Origin: Arthrobacter sp. UM1
GTDB lineage: Bacteria > Actinomycetota > Actinomycetes > Actinomycetales > Micrococcaceae
Reading direction: 5' to 3'
Length of the DNA stretch: 64,000 bases
Assembly (NCBI RefSeq): GCF_020483305.1
Contig: NZ_JACWAB010000007.1
Span: forward strand, 50,205-114,204
Of this stretch, positions 63,358-64,000 are shown one piece after another. Numbering within the stretch: the first letter of the stretch is position 1; each line of letters begins with the position of its first letter. Position numbers and translations under genes: made by a program. The notes beneath the pieces were generated by a model that was not told where the DNA came from, searched no databases, and was given only the letters and a program-made list of their open reading frames with translations.

Positions 63358-63765
63358 TCACAGGTCGGGGAGGGTGGCCACCTCTGACGGAGTGGTGTCC
63401 TGCTTCCAGCCCTTCCAGACAGGGCGCAGATACCGGCCGTGCTCGCTCAGGCCTTGGTAGGAGACCCGCCCGACGAGTGCGGGCCGGACCCAGTGTGCGT
63501 CTTTGGCATCAGCCGTGGGGATCACGTTGTCCACGGGAGGCAGCTTGCGGGCCATGTGGCGCAGCCGGGAGGTCATGGCCGCGAGCTCAGACTCTCTGAA
63601 ACCAGTGCCGACGCGGCCGACATAGTGGAGTTCCAGGCCGCGGGGCACGGCGACGAGGAGCGAGCCGATGCGGCGCGCGTGGCTGCCCTTCCCGGCTCGC
63701 CAGCCGACGACGATCACGTCTTGCTCGACTGGGCCGGGGGCCGGCGCCTGGCTCTCGCTGCCCAT
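63358..63765 (-). CDS. Free-standing ATP-dependent DNA ligase C-terminal (OB-fold) domain
   Basis: 135 residues matching only the OB-fold tail of ATP-dependent DNA ligases of the LigC/LigD type: VIVVGWRAGKG, IGSLLVAVPRGLELHYVGRVGTGF, HWVRPALVGRVSYQGLSEHGRYLRPVWKGW (motif VI region). The adenylation domain with the KxDG lysine is absent, and nothing like it lies upstream in the 235 bases to the window edge. The ATG and frame are intact, so it is either a functional accessory module or a decayed ligase. Confidence 0.82.
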   Translation of the reverse strand: MGSESQAPAPGPVEQDVIVVGWRAGKGSHARRIGSLLVAVPRGLELHYVGRVGTGFRESELAAMTSRLRHMARKLPPVDNVIPTADAKDAHWVRPALVGRVSYQGLSEHGRYLRPVWKGWKQDTTPSEVATLPDL

Positions 63766-63906
63766 GGTGCCCCTCTCCGACTGTTTCTATGCATAGTGGT
63801 GCACGAATGCGGGTGGGCGCAAGCCGGGACGGCCGGGCCAGGTCGGAGAAGGGGGTGGAGCTCTTCGTGCCGCGGCATGCGGCTGCGGGCGGGCGTGTTA
63901 AACGGG

Positions 63907-63969
63907 GGAAGGCCCGCCCCCAGAACAGCCACCCAGCAAGGGGGTGGCCGCCCGGGTGACGGGCCTTCC
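63907..63969. terminator. Branched hairpin structure at the right window edge
   Basis: Outer arms GGAAGGCCCG (63907-63916) and CGGGCCTTCC (63960-63969) enclose an inner hairpin GCCACCC (63928-63934) / GGGTGGC (63942-63948). It may be the terminator of a gene beyond the window or a structured RNA end; nothing else was found in 63766-64000 except a small palindrome CTATGCATAG near 63788. Confidence 0.5.
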
Positions 63970-64000
63970 ACACACAAAAGAATTGTCCGGCTGCGACCTA

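Overview
The window is a high-GC actinobacterial chromosome segment, most like the family Micrococcaceae (Arthrobacter relatives). The evidence is the gene set and order (lsr2, clpC, lysS, a panC/fol/ftsH/hpt/tilS/dacB block), GTG starts, 4-base ATGA/GTGA overlaps and strongly G/C-biased third codon positions. Species cannot be fixed from sequence alone. Two sialidases hint at contact with an animal host or mucin-like glycans.

Layout. 1-378 is the end of a methionine importer permease. 442-7663 is an eight-gene leftward operon: four full-length and one truncated paralogous four-cysteine lipoproteins around a MacAB-like exporter (peptidoglycan-binding adaptor, ATPase, FtsX-type permease). 7942-13115 is the leftward housekeeping set lysS, small membrane protein, lsr2, clpC. 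13269-17598 holds an alpha/beta hydrolase, an M13 peptidase and a GNAT acetyltransferase, with a repeat field at 14219-14636. 17658-32773 is a long leftward block: dacB, zinc metalloprotease, tilS, hpt, ftsH, folE, folP, folBK, DUF3180, two PH-domain proteins, a DUF2520 dehydrogenase-like protein and panC. ppa diverges from dacB.

33.5-36.72 kb is a clearly AT-richer island: a C5 DNA methyltransferase with a fused helix-turn-helix, a convergent PmeII-like endonuclease gene and a TetR regulator. Its right edge abuts, and seems to have altered the end of, a resident methyltransferase gene. 37.4-50.2 kb is mixed accessory and housekeeping DNA: two sialidases, TauE-type exporter, VIT1-type iron/manganese transporter, HAD phosphatase, AbiEi/DUF559 protein, serS, lipid-kinase family protein. 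50.3-63.8 kb holds pheA, rhodanese, POT peptide transporter, a YGQ-rich DUF4190 protein, GT87, thiE, DUF1345, uracil permease, GDPD, HAD phosphatase, PEBP, an alarmone synthetase-like protein and a free-standing DNA-ligase OB domain.

The most unusual content is (i) the lipoprotein array with its exporter and (ii) several families of intergenic hairpin repeats. One family (four copies at 30.7, 31.1, 43.4 and 44.6 kb) is a precise 102-bp composite: two 21-bp direct copies of the left-arm tip followed by a 59-bp hairpin (22-bp arms, 15-nt loop). An unrelated family at 14.2-14.6 kb uses the same plan of two partial left ends plus one full hairpin. Two of the 102-bp elements flank the DUF559 nuclease-like gene, and another hairpin seems to have truncated a lipoprotein gene at 442. 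No tRNA, rRNA, CRISPR array or insertion sequence was recognised.
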